Below, piece after piece: positions 1-8,886 of a stretch of 37,250 bases of DNA. How positions within the stretch are numbered: position 1 is the first letter of the stretch; each line of letters opens with the position of its first letter. The translations under genes were made by a program, and so were the position numbers. This stretch comes from a virus, in IMG/VR virus record IMGVR_UViG_3300032293_000920, positions 1 to 37,250 of that record, one strand, 5' to 3'. Under the pieces are notes generated by a model. The model was not told the origin of the DNA and did not search any database. It saw only the letters and a program-made list of their open reading frames with translations.

Positions 1-139
1 CAACACCGGCGGCGTCTCCGTATGGAACACCTACCCCAACACCGGCGGCGTCTCCGTATGGAACACCTACCCCAACACCGGCGGCGTCTCCGTATGGAAC
101 ACCTACCCCAACACCGGCGGCGTCTCCGTATGGAACACC
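1..139 (+). repeat. 36-bp tandem repeat inside the Pro/Thr-rich tail
   Basis: Three identical 36-base units lie at 1-36, 37-72 and 73-108, and a fourth copy from 109 diverges at about 140. Each unit encodes 12 residues ([12 protein letters not shown]) in the frame starting at base 3. Identity at the DNA level suggests recent expansion by slippage or recombination, and the array probably continues to the left of the window. Shorter 18-24 base Pro-Thr-Pro-Glu units follow from about 195 to 320. Confidence 0.9.
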
Positions 140-338
140 GGCACCGACCTCTACACCCGCCGCTTCTCCATATGGAACACCGGAACCAACTCCTCCAGGA
201 ACGCCGGAGCCTACTCCGGAACCAACGCCGGAGCCTACTCCGGAACCAACGCCAGAGCCTACTCCGGAACCAACGCCAGAGCCGACGCCAGATCCAACTC
301 CAGAGCCAGAGCCAACACCAACGCCGGGTCCATATTAA
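3..338 (+). CDS. C-terminal end of a Pro/Thr-rich phage protein (5' truncated)
   Basis: The frame beginning at base 3 is open from the window edge to TAA at 336-338 and encodes about 111 residues of low complexity. It starts with 12-residue repeats of the type [12 protein letters not shown] and continues with Thr-Pro-Glu-Pro repeats, ending in TPTPGPY. Such PT/PE-rich tails are extended linkers or stalk ends in surface or virion proteins. The start and any folded domain lie outside the window, so no function can be given. The segment is far richer in G and C than what follows, largely because Pro, Thr, Ala and Gly codons are GC-rich. Another frame of the same DNA is also open (Arg/His/Gln-rich), but this frame gives sensible composition. 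It ends about 40 bases before the first glycosyltransferase gene, so its Thr-rich tail is a conceivable glycan acceptor, which is inference only. Confidence 0.7.
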   Translation, partial: TPAASPYGTPTPTPAASPYGTPTPTPAASPYGTPTPTPAASPYGTPAPTSTPAASPYGTPEPTPPGTPEPTPEPTPEPTPEPTPEPTPEPTPEPTPDPTPEPEPTPTPGPY

Positions 339-352
339 AATGTTTTGACAAC

Positions 353-362
353 GTATATTTAT
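353..362 (+). promoter_or_regulatory. Candidate phage promoter motif before the glycosyltransferase block
   Basis: The sequence GTATATTTAT matches the recurrent motif (consensus about GTATATATTTATA) found in sense orientation upstream of many genes here. It lies after the stop of the Pro/Thr-rich gene and 17 bases before the ATG at 380. It is the only close match in the first 11 kb, so it may drive the carbohydrate operon. The promoter role is inferred from recurrence and placement. Confidence 0.45.
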
Positions 363-379
363 TGTCATATGGTTATATT

Positions 380-1546
380 ATGCGAATCGACATACCTTAC
401 AATCTTATAGGAAATTTAGAAGAAATAGATTTTATTGCATTTATTTTAGATAAAAATAATTCTGCTGTATATCGAACGGATATTAATCGAACGTTTAATG
501 AAAAAATTTTTCTCCAAAAAACAAAATATATAGAAGTGTCGGAACAACAATATAATGAGTGTGACACTATAATATTTTATCCATATAATAAAAAGGGTAC
601 GTGGGGAGAAAAAATTATAAGACGAAAAGATTCCGACCGCTTCTCAAAAAATGATACCGGTACCCATCTGGTAAAAAATAAAAAAAGTAAAGGTAACGTA
701 GATTTAGCAAAAAAGTGGATATTCGAGGGTGCGTCTATAGAAAAAGATAGCACAGTTGTTGGAGAAAAAAATCTAATATACTTCACGTTCTTCGGTGATA
801 AAACATATGCAAAACTGATGAAACTATTGCTTTCGACGCTTAAAAAGCAGCCATATAAAAATTTCGATCTATTGTTCATTACAGACAAGAAAACTTTACC
901 AGAAATAAAAAAAGCCAGAGAGTTAAAACATTTTAAGGTGGATTATCTTGTACGACCGACTATTAAAGATCCAGTCGATGCGTCTATGCAAAAACTTAAA
1001 ATATACGAGTATGGAAAAATAGACGACTATGGTCAGATATTATTTTTAGATTTGGATATACTTGCCGTTGGGGATTTATCAAAAATATTTGAGGAAAGAA
1101 CTAGACCAAATATTTTTTATTCTGGTGCGCATAGATGCAGTCACGGGATGCATAAGTCTATATATCACAGATTGATAGAGTATACTGGAAAGGAAATTGA
1201 ACGGCTTGAAAAGAGTAATACATTTCCATTCAATGCCGGTCAATTCTTTTTTAAAAACACGCCGACTATGCGTAGACACTTCGACAATATAAATAATTTT
1301 ATATCTGTGTGGGATGGGGAATATTTCTTTGAACAAAGTTTTTTGAATTGTTATTTTAACGTATTGGAAATGTCCAATGTATTTAAATTTAAAGAACAAT
1401 TTAGGTTCGTTTCTATTAACGAAAATGAATTATATAACAAATTTGACGAGGAAACGGTGTTTGTACATTTTATGGGCAGTGCTGCGGACGCAAAGGACAA
1501 GTTGTCGTTTATAAAAACTTATTATTCAAATTTATTGGATTTATGA
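380..1546 (+). CDS. GT8-like (GT-A fold) glycosyltransferase
   Basis: This 388-residue protein probably transfers a sugar from a nucleotide-sugar donor in the cytoplasm. Residues from about 130 resemble the GT8/glycogenin type. They begin with a beta strand (NLIYFTFFGDKTYA), a DxD metal-binding motif in ILFLDLDILAVGDL (near 224-226), an FNAGQFFF segment near 284, and a late VHFMG segment near 363, where the family has its C-terminal HxxG-type motif. The first 120 or so residues are a separate domain that I do not recognise. I chose the ATG at 380. A TTG at 362 in the same frame would add six residues but overlaps the promoter-like motif. It is the first gene of the carbohydrate block and is followed after 51 bases by a zinc-ribbon gene. 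The acceptor and the sugar are not visible from sequence. Confidence 0.75.
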   Translation: MRIDIPYNLIGNLEEIDFIAFILDKNNSAVYRTDINRTFNEKIFLQKTKYIEVSEQQYNECDTIIFYPYNKKGTWGEKIIRRKDSDRFSKNDTGTHLVKNKKSKGNVDLAKKWIFEGASIEKDSTVVGEKNLIYFTFFGDKTYAKLMKLLLSTLKKQPYKNFDLLFITDKKTLPEIKKARELKHFKVDYLVRPTIKDPVDASMQKLKIYEYGKIDDYGQILFLDLDILAVGDLSKIFEERTRPNIFYSGAHRCSHGMHKSIYHRLIEYTGKEIERLEKSNTFPFNAGQFFFKNTPTMRRHFDNINNFISVWDGEYFFEQSFLNCYFNVLEMSNVFKFKEQFRFVSINENELYNKFDEETVFVHFMGSAADAKDKLSFIKTYYSNLLDL

Positions 1547-1597
1547 GTAAGATAACCACATTTAACCATATATATAAGAAATAAAGGTTATACACTT

Positions 1598-2239
1598 ATG
1601 AAACGAGCCCAAGGAAAAAGTAATATAGATATCATAAAAGGTTATGTGGCGGGCGAACGCCCGTTCATACAAGTAGGATATACAGGAGACGCGGATAAGT
1701 ACATCATACGCAAAGAAGGCGAAACGTGGACCGACGCCAGTGGCAAACAGTGGATACAAAAAGCAAGTGGTCCACAAGCAGTTACTCGCGTTATGGATAT
1801 TATACGCGAAGAAATGAATGACAAATGTTCTTGCTGCGGACGAGAAATACGCTGGGGCACAAGACAGGATCGTAAAATGTATAATCGAACCGAGAGGTGT
1901 CTCGACTGTGTTGCCAAAGAAGAAACGGATCTGAGAATCAAGGGTCAGTTTAAGTTATACGAAACCAAGAAGTTGATAGAAAATGAACTATCATATTTGT
2001 TGGATATAAAGCAAAAATTACGTGAAAGTAAGGACTATCTCGAAAGCGACGACTCGAAGACACTTACTTGGGCAAATCAAACGGGTATGGTAGAAGAATG
2101 GAGCAACGAAGCGAGAGGTGAACTAAAAAAGAATATACAAAAAGACTGGGTGACTTGTCTTAAGAAAATTAAGTTGGCGGAAAAAGAATTAAAGAAAGTT
2201 AATACAGAAATTGATAAAGTATTAAATAAAAAAGATTGA
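1598..2239 (+). CDS. Zinc-ribbon plus coiled-coil protein of unknown function
   Basis: This 213-residue protein has three parts. An N-terminal region to about residue 70 includes a GETWTDASGKQWIQK strand pair. A probable zinc ribbon follows, with Cys77, Cys80, Cys101 and Cys104 (KCSCCGREIRWG...RCLDCV). The charged helical C-terminus, about 110-213, has Lys/Glu-rich heptads typical of a coiled coil. The arrangement resembles a conserved hypothetical family of T4-like marine phages that I recall, but I know no assigned function. It sits between glycosyltransferase genes without overlapping either, so it may not belong to the sugar pathway. The weak upstream sequence (ATATATAAG at about 1568) is only a loose match to the promoter motif. 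Confidence 0.7.
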   Translation: MKRAQGKSNIDIIKGYVAGERPFIQVGYTGDADKYIIRKEGETWTDASGKQWIQKASGPQAVTRVMDIIREEMNDKCSCCGREIRWGTRQDRKMYNRTERCLDCVAKEETDLRIKGQFKLYETKKLIENELSYLLDIKQKLRESKDYLESDDSKTLTWANQTGMVEEWSNEARGELKKNIQKDWVTCLKKIKLAEKELKKVNTEIDKVLNKKD

Positions 2240-2269
2240 CAGTAGCAATAAATGTTTTAATATACGGTT

Positions 2270-4882
2270 ATGAAGATTTTATACATTGCTCCGCATCTGT
2301 CAACGGGTGGGTCTCCTCAGTATCTACTTAAGAAGATACAAATCTTAGTAAAAGAGCACGAAGTATATTGCATAGAATATTCAAATCACGGCGGATTTAC
2401 CGTGCAAAGAAACCAAATCAAGGAAATACTAAAGGATAGATTCTTTGAGTTGGGTGAGAATAAGATGAAAGCAATGGACATCATAGACAAGATAAATCCA
2501 GAAGTTGTACATCTTGAAGAAATGCCGGAATATTTCATGGATGGTAATCTTGCCATTGAATTGTATTCAAAGGATAGAAAATATAAACTCATAGAAACTT
2601 CTCACGACAGCAGTTTTAATCCTCAAAGTAAAACAATGTTTCCAGATAAAATATTGTTTGTAAGCAAATATCAAATGGAAACTTTGAAATCTTTGGATGT
2701 ACCTATGGATGTATGTGAATATCCAATAGTAATAAATCCAAGAAAGCCGCGTGAAGAAGCATTAAAGGTGCTTGGTTTGGACCCAAATAAGAAACACGTT
2801 ATAAATGTCGGCTTATTTACGCCAAGAAAAAATCAGGCAGAGATAATAGAATATGCCAAGCAACTTCGCAATTATCCCATTCAGTTTCATTTTATCGGAA
2901 ACCAAGCAGATAATTTCAAGTTTTATTGGGAACCTTTGCGGAAAGATTTTCCTCCAAACTGTACGTGGTGGGATGAACGCAAAGATGTGCATAATTTTTA
3001 TCAGGCAGCAGACCTGTTTCTATTTACTTCTCGTGGCACAAACAATGATAAAGAAACCAGTCCGCTTGTAATACGCGAAGCAATATCATATAACATACCA
3101 TCGCTGATATACAACTTACCTGTGTATCTTGGTATGTATGACAAGTACGAAAATATACAGTACTTGGACCTTGATTCCAAAGAAAATAATATAAACAAAA
3201 TATTAAAAACGTTAAAAATTGATTATATGGAAAAAAAATTTTATACAATGAAAGGTGAAGAAGATCTCTCCTCATACAAATATCCAAACACGGCGATGGA
3301 AATACTACAAAAATATGGAGATGGGGCGTGTATGTACTGGAACAATTTTGTATACAAAGAACTTGAGCGCTTTGACGTAACGGTTGATGCCGGGGACGTA
3401 TTCGTGGATCTTGGAGCAAATATCGGAATGTCCGCAAGATATGCTTATGATAAAGGTGCGAGAGAAATATATTGCTTCGAACCTGATCCGAATATGGTTG
3501 AAATATTGAAGAAAAACGTTCCTTCGGCAAAAATATATCAAAACGCTATAGATAAAGACATAAAAGAAATAGAATTATATCATTGGCCGCATAATCCGGT
3601 TAATATTGGTCCAAAATATAAAACGTCCACGGTGAGAATCGAGGACGTGATAAATATGATAGGGAAGCCTATAGACTATCTAAAGGTGGACATAGAAGGA
3701 TTTGAAGACTCTGCGTTCGATGAACTATCTCAGTCGGATTTGTCGATGGTTAAAAAATTTTTTATAGAACACCATATTCCAGAAAAAGTTAATCAATTTT
3801 GTGAAAAATTAAAGTCAAAGGGGCTTGATGTAAAAATTGAATATGGCATGGGACAGAATTTTATATACGCAACATTGTCAAAATTAAATAAAACAAAATA
3901 CAATTTTACCGTCAATTGGGATTCGGGTGAACAAAAAGTAACATATTCGTGCGATAAAGACATAAACTTACCCATAAGTATTACTCTCAGAGAATATAAG
4001 TCAAACGCAGTATTATGGTCCGCAGAGTATGATCATATTCCCGCAAACTGTAATTACTGGATGATTCCCATCCCAAAGAGTATCTGCGACTATTCTACGT
4101 CGGAATTTATATCTGGTATAAAGTTTTGTGTGTATAACAGAAATACAGATGAACAAATTTACGAATATCCATTTTTTCATAAATTTGTAAATATCCCAAC
4201 AGTAACATTGAGTAATAAAGCCCCATATTTTATAAATTATCTAGAATATTTTGTCGAAAATAAATACGATTGTTGGTTTAAGACTGGAAAAAAATTTAAT
4301 ACCGCGATAGACGTGGGAGCAAACATAGGAATTTTTACGGAATTTCTTATTCAAAATAAACTTGCGAAAAAAATTCTAGCAGTTGAATGCGACGACCAAG
4401 CATTGTATGATTTGAAAAAAAACTACGAGTTAAATGATAACGTGAAAATCATACAAAAAGCACTCAGTTATAGCAATGAACCTATCACATTTTACAAATG
4501 TAAAGAAAATTCTATCATAAGTACAACGATACCCCCCGAAAAAATAGTGCATCACGGTGCAGGTTCTATTAACAAAATAAAAACTGTCGTTGATACCATT
4601 ACTATAGAAGAAATTGTCAAAGAATTCGATCACATAGATTTACTAAAAATAGATGTAGAGGGGGCAGAGTATTCAATATTTGAAAAATTAAACAGCAATA
4701 TATCAAAAAATATAGATCATATGTTTATAGAATGCCATTTCTTTGAATCAGACTGCATTGAAAAGTATGAAATGCTGAAACAAAAGGTGATATCTATGGG
4801 ATATGAAATAGATGATAAATTAATTACTCGGGCAAATTCCAAAATTGGATCCAGCGAATCAATTTTTTGCACCAGAAAATAA
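2270..4882 (+). CDS. Fusion protein: GT4 glycosyltransferase, FkbM methyltransferase, beta-domain, second FkbM methyltransferase
   Basis: This 870-residue protein joins three catalytic domains. Residues 1-340 are a GT-B, GT4-type glycosyltransferase: the start MKILYIAPHLSTGGSPQ is typical, and Glu262 and Glu270 form an EX7E pair in KETSPLVIREAISYNIP. Residues about 345-540 are an FkbM-type SAM-dependent methyltransferase with motif I VFVDLGANIG (378-387) and YLKVDIEGFED (470-480). Residues 543-635 are a beta-rich linker related in pattern to those in the genes at 4885 and 9589. Residues about 645-870 are a second FkbM domain, with AIDVGANIG (679-687) and LLKIDVEGAEY. FkbM enzymes usually O-methylate sugars or polyketides, so the protein could add a sugar and methylate it. 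The two FkbM copies are clearly diverged, so this is not a recent duplication. The gene is followed by the next glycosyltransferase after a two-base gap. Confidence 0.88.
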   Translation: MKILYIAPHLSTGGSPQYLLKKIQILVKEHEVYCIEYSNHGGFTVQRNQIKEILKDRFFELGENKMKAMDIIDKINPEVVHLEEMPEYFMDGNLAIELYSKDRKYKLIETSHDSSFNPQSKTMFPDKILFVSKYQMETLKSLDVPMDVCEYPIVINPRKPREEALKVLGLDPNKKHVINVGLFTPRKNQAEIIEYAKQLRNYPIQFHFIGNQADNFKFYWEPLRKDFPPNCTWWDERKDVHNFYQAADLFLFTSRGTNNDKETSPLVIREAISYNIPSLIYNLPVYLGMYDKYENIQYLDLDSKENNINKILKTLKIDYMEKKFYTMKGEEDLSSYKYPNTAMEILQKYGDGACMYWNNFVYKELERFDVTVDAGDVFVDLGANIGMSARYAYDKGAREIYCFEPDPNMVEILKKNVPSAKIYQNAIDKDIKEIELYHWPHNPVNIGPKYKTSTVRIEDVINMIGKPIDYLKVDIEGFEDSAFDELSQSDLSMVKKFFIEHHIPEKVNQFCEKLKSKGLDVKIEYGMGQNFIYATLSKLNKTKYNFTVNWDSGEQKVTYSCDKDINLPISITLREYKSNAVLWSAEYDHIPANCNYWMIPIPKSICDYSTSEFISGIKFCVYNRNTDEQIYEYPFFHKFVNIPTVTLSNKAPYFINYLEYFVENKYDCWFKTGKKFNTAIDVGANIGIFTEFLIQNKLAKKILAVECDDQALYDLKKNYELNDNVKIIQKALSYSNEPITFYKCKENSIISTTIPPEKIVHHGAGSINKIKTVVDTITIEEIVKEFDHIDLLKIDVEGAEYSIFEKLNSNISKNIDHMFIECHFFESDCIEKYEMLKQKVISMGYEIDDKLITRANSKIGSSESIFCTRK

Positions 4883-4884
4883 AT

Positions 4885-7422
4885 ATGGTAATAGTTTTAT
4901 ACAGCGACGCTAAGTACGAATATCAGGTAAAATTTTGCATAGACTCTTTGCAAAATAATTCAGCCGATTTAAAAATATTATATTTTACTTTAAATTTTGA
5001 CAGTAGCATAAATGCCAATAATATAAAAAAAGTAAGAATAGATACACACAATAAATTCCCGTGTTTTAATTTTTATAAAACCGAATTGTGTATTAAAGCG
5101 ATGGAAATATTTCCGGAAGAAGAAAATTTTATATATTCCGATTCGGACGTTATTTTTTCTTCTCGCTTTAATCCCCGCGATATAGTTTGTGACACCGATT
5201 ATCCATTGGCAAGTTTTGGACCACATGAACTTCCATTTACTTGGGAACAAGATCCCACATCAAACAAGAAAACAGAGTTTAACCATTATGCGTTGATGGA
5301 ATATTTTGGTATACAGAAAGAATCTCAACGATATGTTTGGTCGTGTTTTTATTCGTACAACCGGCGTTGTTTAAACTTTTTCACAGAATTGTTGGAAATT
5401 TATAATAACGCAGAATTGATGAGAAATAAGAAATATTATTTTCCATTCAACGATGAGACACCGTTTAATATCTGCTTATGGAAATACAGTGCTAAAAAAA
5501 ATCTAGGATTTGCGTTTGTAAATACGCATTTGTTAAGCACGGTTGTGGAAGTTGAAGGTAAAAAATCTCAAAAAAAACTGGTTGGGTCTGTTCGCGATGC
5601 GTATGGATATGCGTGGGAATATATCCACGATCCAGACAAAGTTATATTTTATCATGGATGCAAAGATGAAAAAAGTATTGCAGAAATTGTAGATTATATA
5701 AAACAGGAAAAAATAAATCGTATACGAAATATATACAAAAATGATCAATCTTCAAACGACAAAAAAATAGCAATTGTAACATTGTATGATAAAAACTATG
5801 AAGATTTTGCAAAATATTCTGTGCCGAATAAGCTTAGATACGCGAATATTCATAAATATGACTTGATTGTATTTAACGATTCCATCGACAAAACAAGACC
5901 CCCTCAATGGAGTAAAATAAAAGCAGTGCAATCAGTTCTAAGTGACTATGATTGGGTTTGGTGGATAGATATCGACAGCATGATAATGAACTTTGATATA
6001 AAACTGGAGTCAATCATAGATGATCAATACGAAATGATTTTCACATCAAACGCACATTCCTATCTTTCAAACGGATCTTCTTTTTATAAAAACACCGACA
6101 ATATACATAAATTTTTAGCCGAATGTTATGATTTGAATTTAGATTGTCTCAAAAATATAAATGTTCACGTATTCGACCACGAGCAACAGCCCATGAGAAT
6201 ATTGCTGCAATCGAACAGCGAATATAAATCAAAAACTAAATTTATAAATGAACGAAGTTGCAACAGTTTTTGTAAAACGAACAACCCGGACGTGTTGAAA
6301 TATTATCCAAACTGGAACTCAGAGGATAATTTGTATCAAACTGGAGATTTTGTGATACAATTTTGCGGAAGAACAATACCAGAAAGACTAGAGAGTATGT
6401 TTGAATATATTTTACCAACAAATATTTCAGTATCTTTGTTTTCGGATGACATTTCTATCTTAAAATCTCAGTTGGATTCTATAAAAGAATCAAAATACAA
6501 CATAGAGGTATTAATGCCAAGATTATACCAAAAATTTAACAGTTTTTCTCAACTAGTTAATTATTCGGTAAACGAAACTTCTCGGGAATTTATGATTTTT
6601 GTAAATCCCAAAACTATGGTCAATCGCGATGATATAGACCAAATAATAAAAAAATTACATTGCGGATATTGCTTCGTCGGACTGGTTGGATTTGGATTAT
6701 TTGGCTGTACCAAACAGTTATTCAGAGAAGTTGGATTATTAGATGAAAGATTCCTTGGAGGGGAATATGAAGATAATGATTTTGCATTACGTTTGAAATT
6801 ACTAAACAAAGCCGTTTATGCCGAGTTAAACTTTAATAAATATAATTACGCACAGGCATATTCAGAATATAATCCAGTTCGTTGTTCTGCAATGACTAAA
6901 TTCTATGATAAATGGAATTTGGACCATGCAAATAATACATATTATATTTCCGAACTAGACTTTAAATCTAACAAAATTTCATACAGACACGGAAATAATG
7001 ATAGTATAAAATATTCCTGGTATAGTTTTGACAAATCGACAATTTCTTCCGCGTATAATGTGTTTAACTTGGCAAATACTCATTCCGTGAAAATAGTTAA
7101 TGCTAATAAAGTCAAAAGACTAGTAAAAACTAGATTAAATATTCACTTTGATTCCGAAAAAAATTTATCAGTGAGATGCGACTCCGATCCTTTGGAGCAT
7201 AACCCAATATCTTGCCACGTAGTAGCCGCCCCAGATTCGAACCGTCACAATGTAATATATGAACAAATACTATGCGCTAATACTTGGTGCGCAATTAATT
7301 TAGCCGACAAAAAATGTGAACTTAGAATATTTCACGTCGGAAGTTGTTTATATAAAAATGTTTTAATAGAACCAATCAACATAACTTTGGATTTAAACCT
7401 GTCCATAAACGTATATGAATAA
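4885..7422 (+). CDS. Protein with three glycosyltransferase-like domains plus C-terminal beta-domain
   Basis: This 845-residue protein appears to carry three GT-A type domains. Domain 1 (about 1-270) has a DxD-like motif in FIYSDSDVIFSS (near 86-88). Domain 2 (about 290-505) resembles GT34/GMA12-MNN10 enzymes: KIAIVTLYD, PPQWSKIKAVQSVL, then the metal site WWIDIDSMIMN (near 362-364), and a late HDEQQ-like segment FDHEQQPM. Domain 3 (about 512-700) resembles GT2 enzymes with a DERFLGGEYEDNDFALRLK segment, but its nucleotide-binding half is short, so it may be degenerate. Residues about 730-845 form a beta-rich tail like those of the neighbouring fusions. ATG at 4885 lies two bases after the previous stop. 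An upstream TTG at 4867 would overlap the previous gene. Specificity is unknown; the stack suggests sequential addition of several sugars. Confidence 0.8.
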   Translation: MVIVLYSDAKYEYQVKFCIDSLQNNSADLKILYFTLNFDSSINANNIKKVRIDTHNKFPCFNFYKTELCIKAMEIFPEEENFIYSDSDVIFSSRFNPRDIVCDTDYPLASFGPHELPFTWEQDPTSNKKTEFNHYALMEYFGIQKESQRYVWSCFYSYNRRCLNFFTELLEIYNNAELMRNKKYYFPFNDETPFNICLWKYSAKKNLGFAFVNTHLLSTVVEVEGKKSQKKLVGSVRDAYGYAWEYIHDPDKVIFYHGCKDEKSIAEIVDYIKQEKINRIRNIYKNDQSSNDKKIAIVTLYDKNYEDFAKYSVPNKLRYANIHKYDLIVFNDSIDKTRPPQWSKIKAVQSVLSDYDWVWWIDIDSMIMNFDIKLESIIDDQYEMIFTSNAHSYLSNGSSFYKNTDNIHKFLAECYDLNLDCLKNINVHVFDHEQQPMRILLQSNSEYKSKTKFINERSCNSFCKTNNPDVLKYYPNWNSEDNLYQTGDFVIQFCGRTIPERLESMFEYILPTNISVSLFSDDISILKSQLDSIKESKYNIEVLMPRLYQKFNSFSQLVNYSVNETSREFMIFVNPKTMVNRDDIDQIIKKLHCGYCFVGLVGFGLFGCTKQLFREVGLLDERFLGGEYEDNDFALRLKLLNKAVYAELNFNKYNYAQAYSEYNPVRCSAMTKFYDKWNLDHANNTYYISELDFKSNKISYRHGNNDSIKYSWYSFDKSTISSAYNVFNLANTHSVKIVNANKVKRLVKTRLNIHFDSEKNLSVRCDSDPLEHNPISCHVVAAPDSNRHNVIYEQILCANTWCAINLADKKCELRIFHVGSCLYKNVLIEPINITLDLNLSINVYE

Positions 7423-8341
7423 TAAAAAAATATTTATAACCGGTGGAGCTGGGTTTTTGGGAAAAGCCCTCGTTAAGAGATACTACGAAAATAACGAGAT
7501 TACTATATACAGCAGAGACGAAGCAAAGCATTATTATTTAAAAAAGCAATTTCCAAAAATACGATGTGTCATCGGTGATATAAGAAATTATGACCTCATG
7601 CGCAGAGCGTCTGTCGGCCACGATATAGGAATATTCGCCGCCAGCCTTAAACAGATAGAAGCAGTTGATCAGAATGTGGAAGAAGCATTAGAAGTGATTG
7701 TAAGAGGCGCCATAAACAGTAGGCGAGTATCTGAAGAAAATTCGTTCAGCGCCGCGTGTTTTATTTCATCCGATAAAAGCAGGGCTGCTACAACGTTGTA
7801 TGGTTCTATGAAATTTGTCGCGGGTGAATCTTTTATTGTCAATCCTCCAAAAATTGGATGTAAGCTGAGTTCTGCAATATATGGTAATGTGTTGAATTCT
7901 ACGGGGAGCGTTATTCCACTTATTTGGAATGCTATATTTAACAAATATTCACTTACATTATATTCGCCGGAAATGACCAGATTTATGATCACTATAGAAC
8001 AGGCAATGGACCTGATCGAAGTCAGTCTTAATTATAATGGATATAATGTCATACCTAAGCTGAAAAGTTTTAGAATAAAAGATCTGTTCGAGATATATGC
8101 CGAAAAATTTGGTCTCAAATATGATATAGGCCAGCCTAGAATATCTGAAAAGATACACGAGATCATGATATCTTCCGAGGAAATGCCCAGAACAAATCAA
8201 GACGACAAGTATTTTTATATGCACTACAAGGATATTTTTAACTCGCAGTCAGAGTCGATTGACTATTCAAGTAAAGATCAAGTCGTCTCGAAGGAAGAAC
8301 TTGACGCAGTACTTAAACAATTAAACTACTATAAGACATGA
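7415..8341 (+). CDS. CapD/PseB-like extended SDR, probable nucleotide-sugar 4,6-dehydratase
   Basis: This 308-residue protein has an N-terminal Rossmann motif (KKIFITGGAGFLGKAL), a GDIRN segment after the second strand, and a YxxxK site in LYGSMK preceded by ISSDKSRAATT. That layout is typical of the polysaccharide biosynthesis CapD/PseB/FnlA group, which makes UDP-4-keto-6-deoxy-HexNAc sugars. The usual GAxxVP-type region appears as TGSVIPLIW, followed by TRFMITIEQAMDLI, which matches the family's TRF(W/M) segment. It lacks the long membrane-bound N-terminus of CapD and so is the soluble short form. The start overlaps the previous stop by eight bases, and the next gene overlaps its stop by four. 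Context with the RmlD-like reductase two genes downstream suggests a deoxyhexose precursor pathway. The substrate is inferred. Confidence 0.82.
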   Translation: MNNKKIFITGGAGFLGKALVKRYYENNEITIYSRDEAKHYYLKKQFPKIRCVIGDIRNYDLMRRASVGHDIGIFAASLKQIEAVDQNVEEALEVIVRGAINSRRVSEENSFSAACFISSDKSRAATTLYGSMKFVAGESFIVNPPKIGCKLSSAIYGNVLNSTGSVIPLIWNAIFNKYSLTLYSPEMTRFMITIEQAMDLIEVSLNYNGYNVIPKLKSFRIKDLFEIYAEKFGLKYDIGQPRISEKIHEIMISSEEMPRTNQDDKYFYMHYKDIFNSQSESIDYSSKDQVVSKEELDAVLKQLNYYKT

Positions 8342-8886
8342 AAGAAATACATCTGAGAAATGCGTGGCCACATGCCCATGAGCACGTAGAAGTGATCGAA
8401 CATATTGCAAAATGGCTTAAGCCAGAGAGATATTTGGAAATTGGCGTATTTCAGGGAAAATGTTTGAATAAAATTCAAACACATGCCAAAGAGTGTTATG
8501 CCGTGGATGTCAATTTCATGCGAAAGAATTTTGACAAAAATGTATTTTTATTTCAGATGACAAGTGATGCGTTTTTTAACACAATAACAAAAGACTTAAA
8601 GTTCGACATGGCGTTCATAGACGGTGATCACAACAAAGATCAAGTGTATAAGGATTTCATGAACGTAAAAGACAGAATTATAGACGACGGATTTGTGATA
8701 TTGCACGATTCATATCCAATAGATGAAGGAATGCTGTCCCCACATCTGTGCGAAAATTCGTGGGAGGCTGTCAGAGATATAAAGGCCCAGTTTCACACCG
8801 AATGGGAGATATTGACATTGCCATTCAATCCCGGATTGACTCTGATGAAAAAGATGAAGATAGAAAAACAAATACTATGGAAATAA
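8338..8886 (+). CDS. Small class I SAM-dependent methyltransferase (Methyltransf_24-like)
   Basis: This 182-residue protein has motif I in RYLEIGVFQGKCLNKI, an acidic strand end in CYAVDV, motif IV-like DMAFIDGDHNKDQV and the following DGFVILHDSYP. These features match class I methyltransferases of the Methyltransf_24 type found in sugar and cephalosporin-hydroxylase-like clusters. It probably transfers a methyl group to a small molecule or glycan in the cytoplasm. It overlaps the upstream dehydratase gene by ATGA and the downstream reductase by ten bases, which indicates translational coupling. It is much shorter than the FkbM domains of the fusion gene and not closely similar to them. The acceptor is not visible. 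Confidence 0.82.
   Translation: MKEIHLRNAWPHAHEHVEVIEHIAKWLKPERYLEIGVFQGKCLNKIQTHAKECYAVDVNFMRKNFDKNVFLFQMTSDAFFNTITKDLKFDMAFIDGDHNKDQVYKDFMNVKDRIIDDGFVILHDSYPIDEGMLSPHLCENSWEAVRDIKAQFHTEWEILTLPFNPGLTLMKKMKIEKQILWK

Noticed and set aside
1-320. CRISPR-like direct repeats
   Set aside because: The units are contiguous, coding and without unique spacers. The same applies to the arrays at 36691-37250.
22-348. An Arg/His/Gln-rich ORF over the left-edge repeats
   Set aside because: It is a frame-shadow of the repetitive DNA. The frame starting at base 3 codes for a normal Pro/Thr-rich tail ending in a proper stop.
577-888. Minus-strand ORF inside the GT8-like gene (and similar ones in other genes)
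   Set aside because: It lies wholly within a clear coding gene, has no ribosome binding site and shows no motif. It is treated as a shadow.
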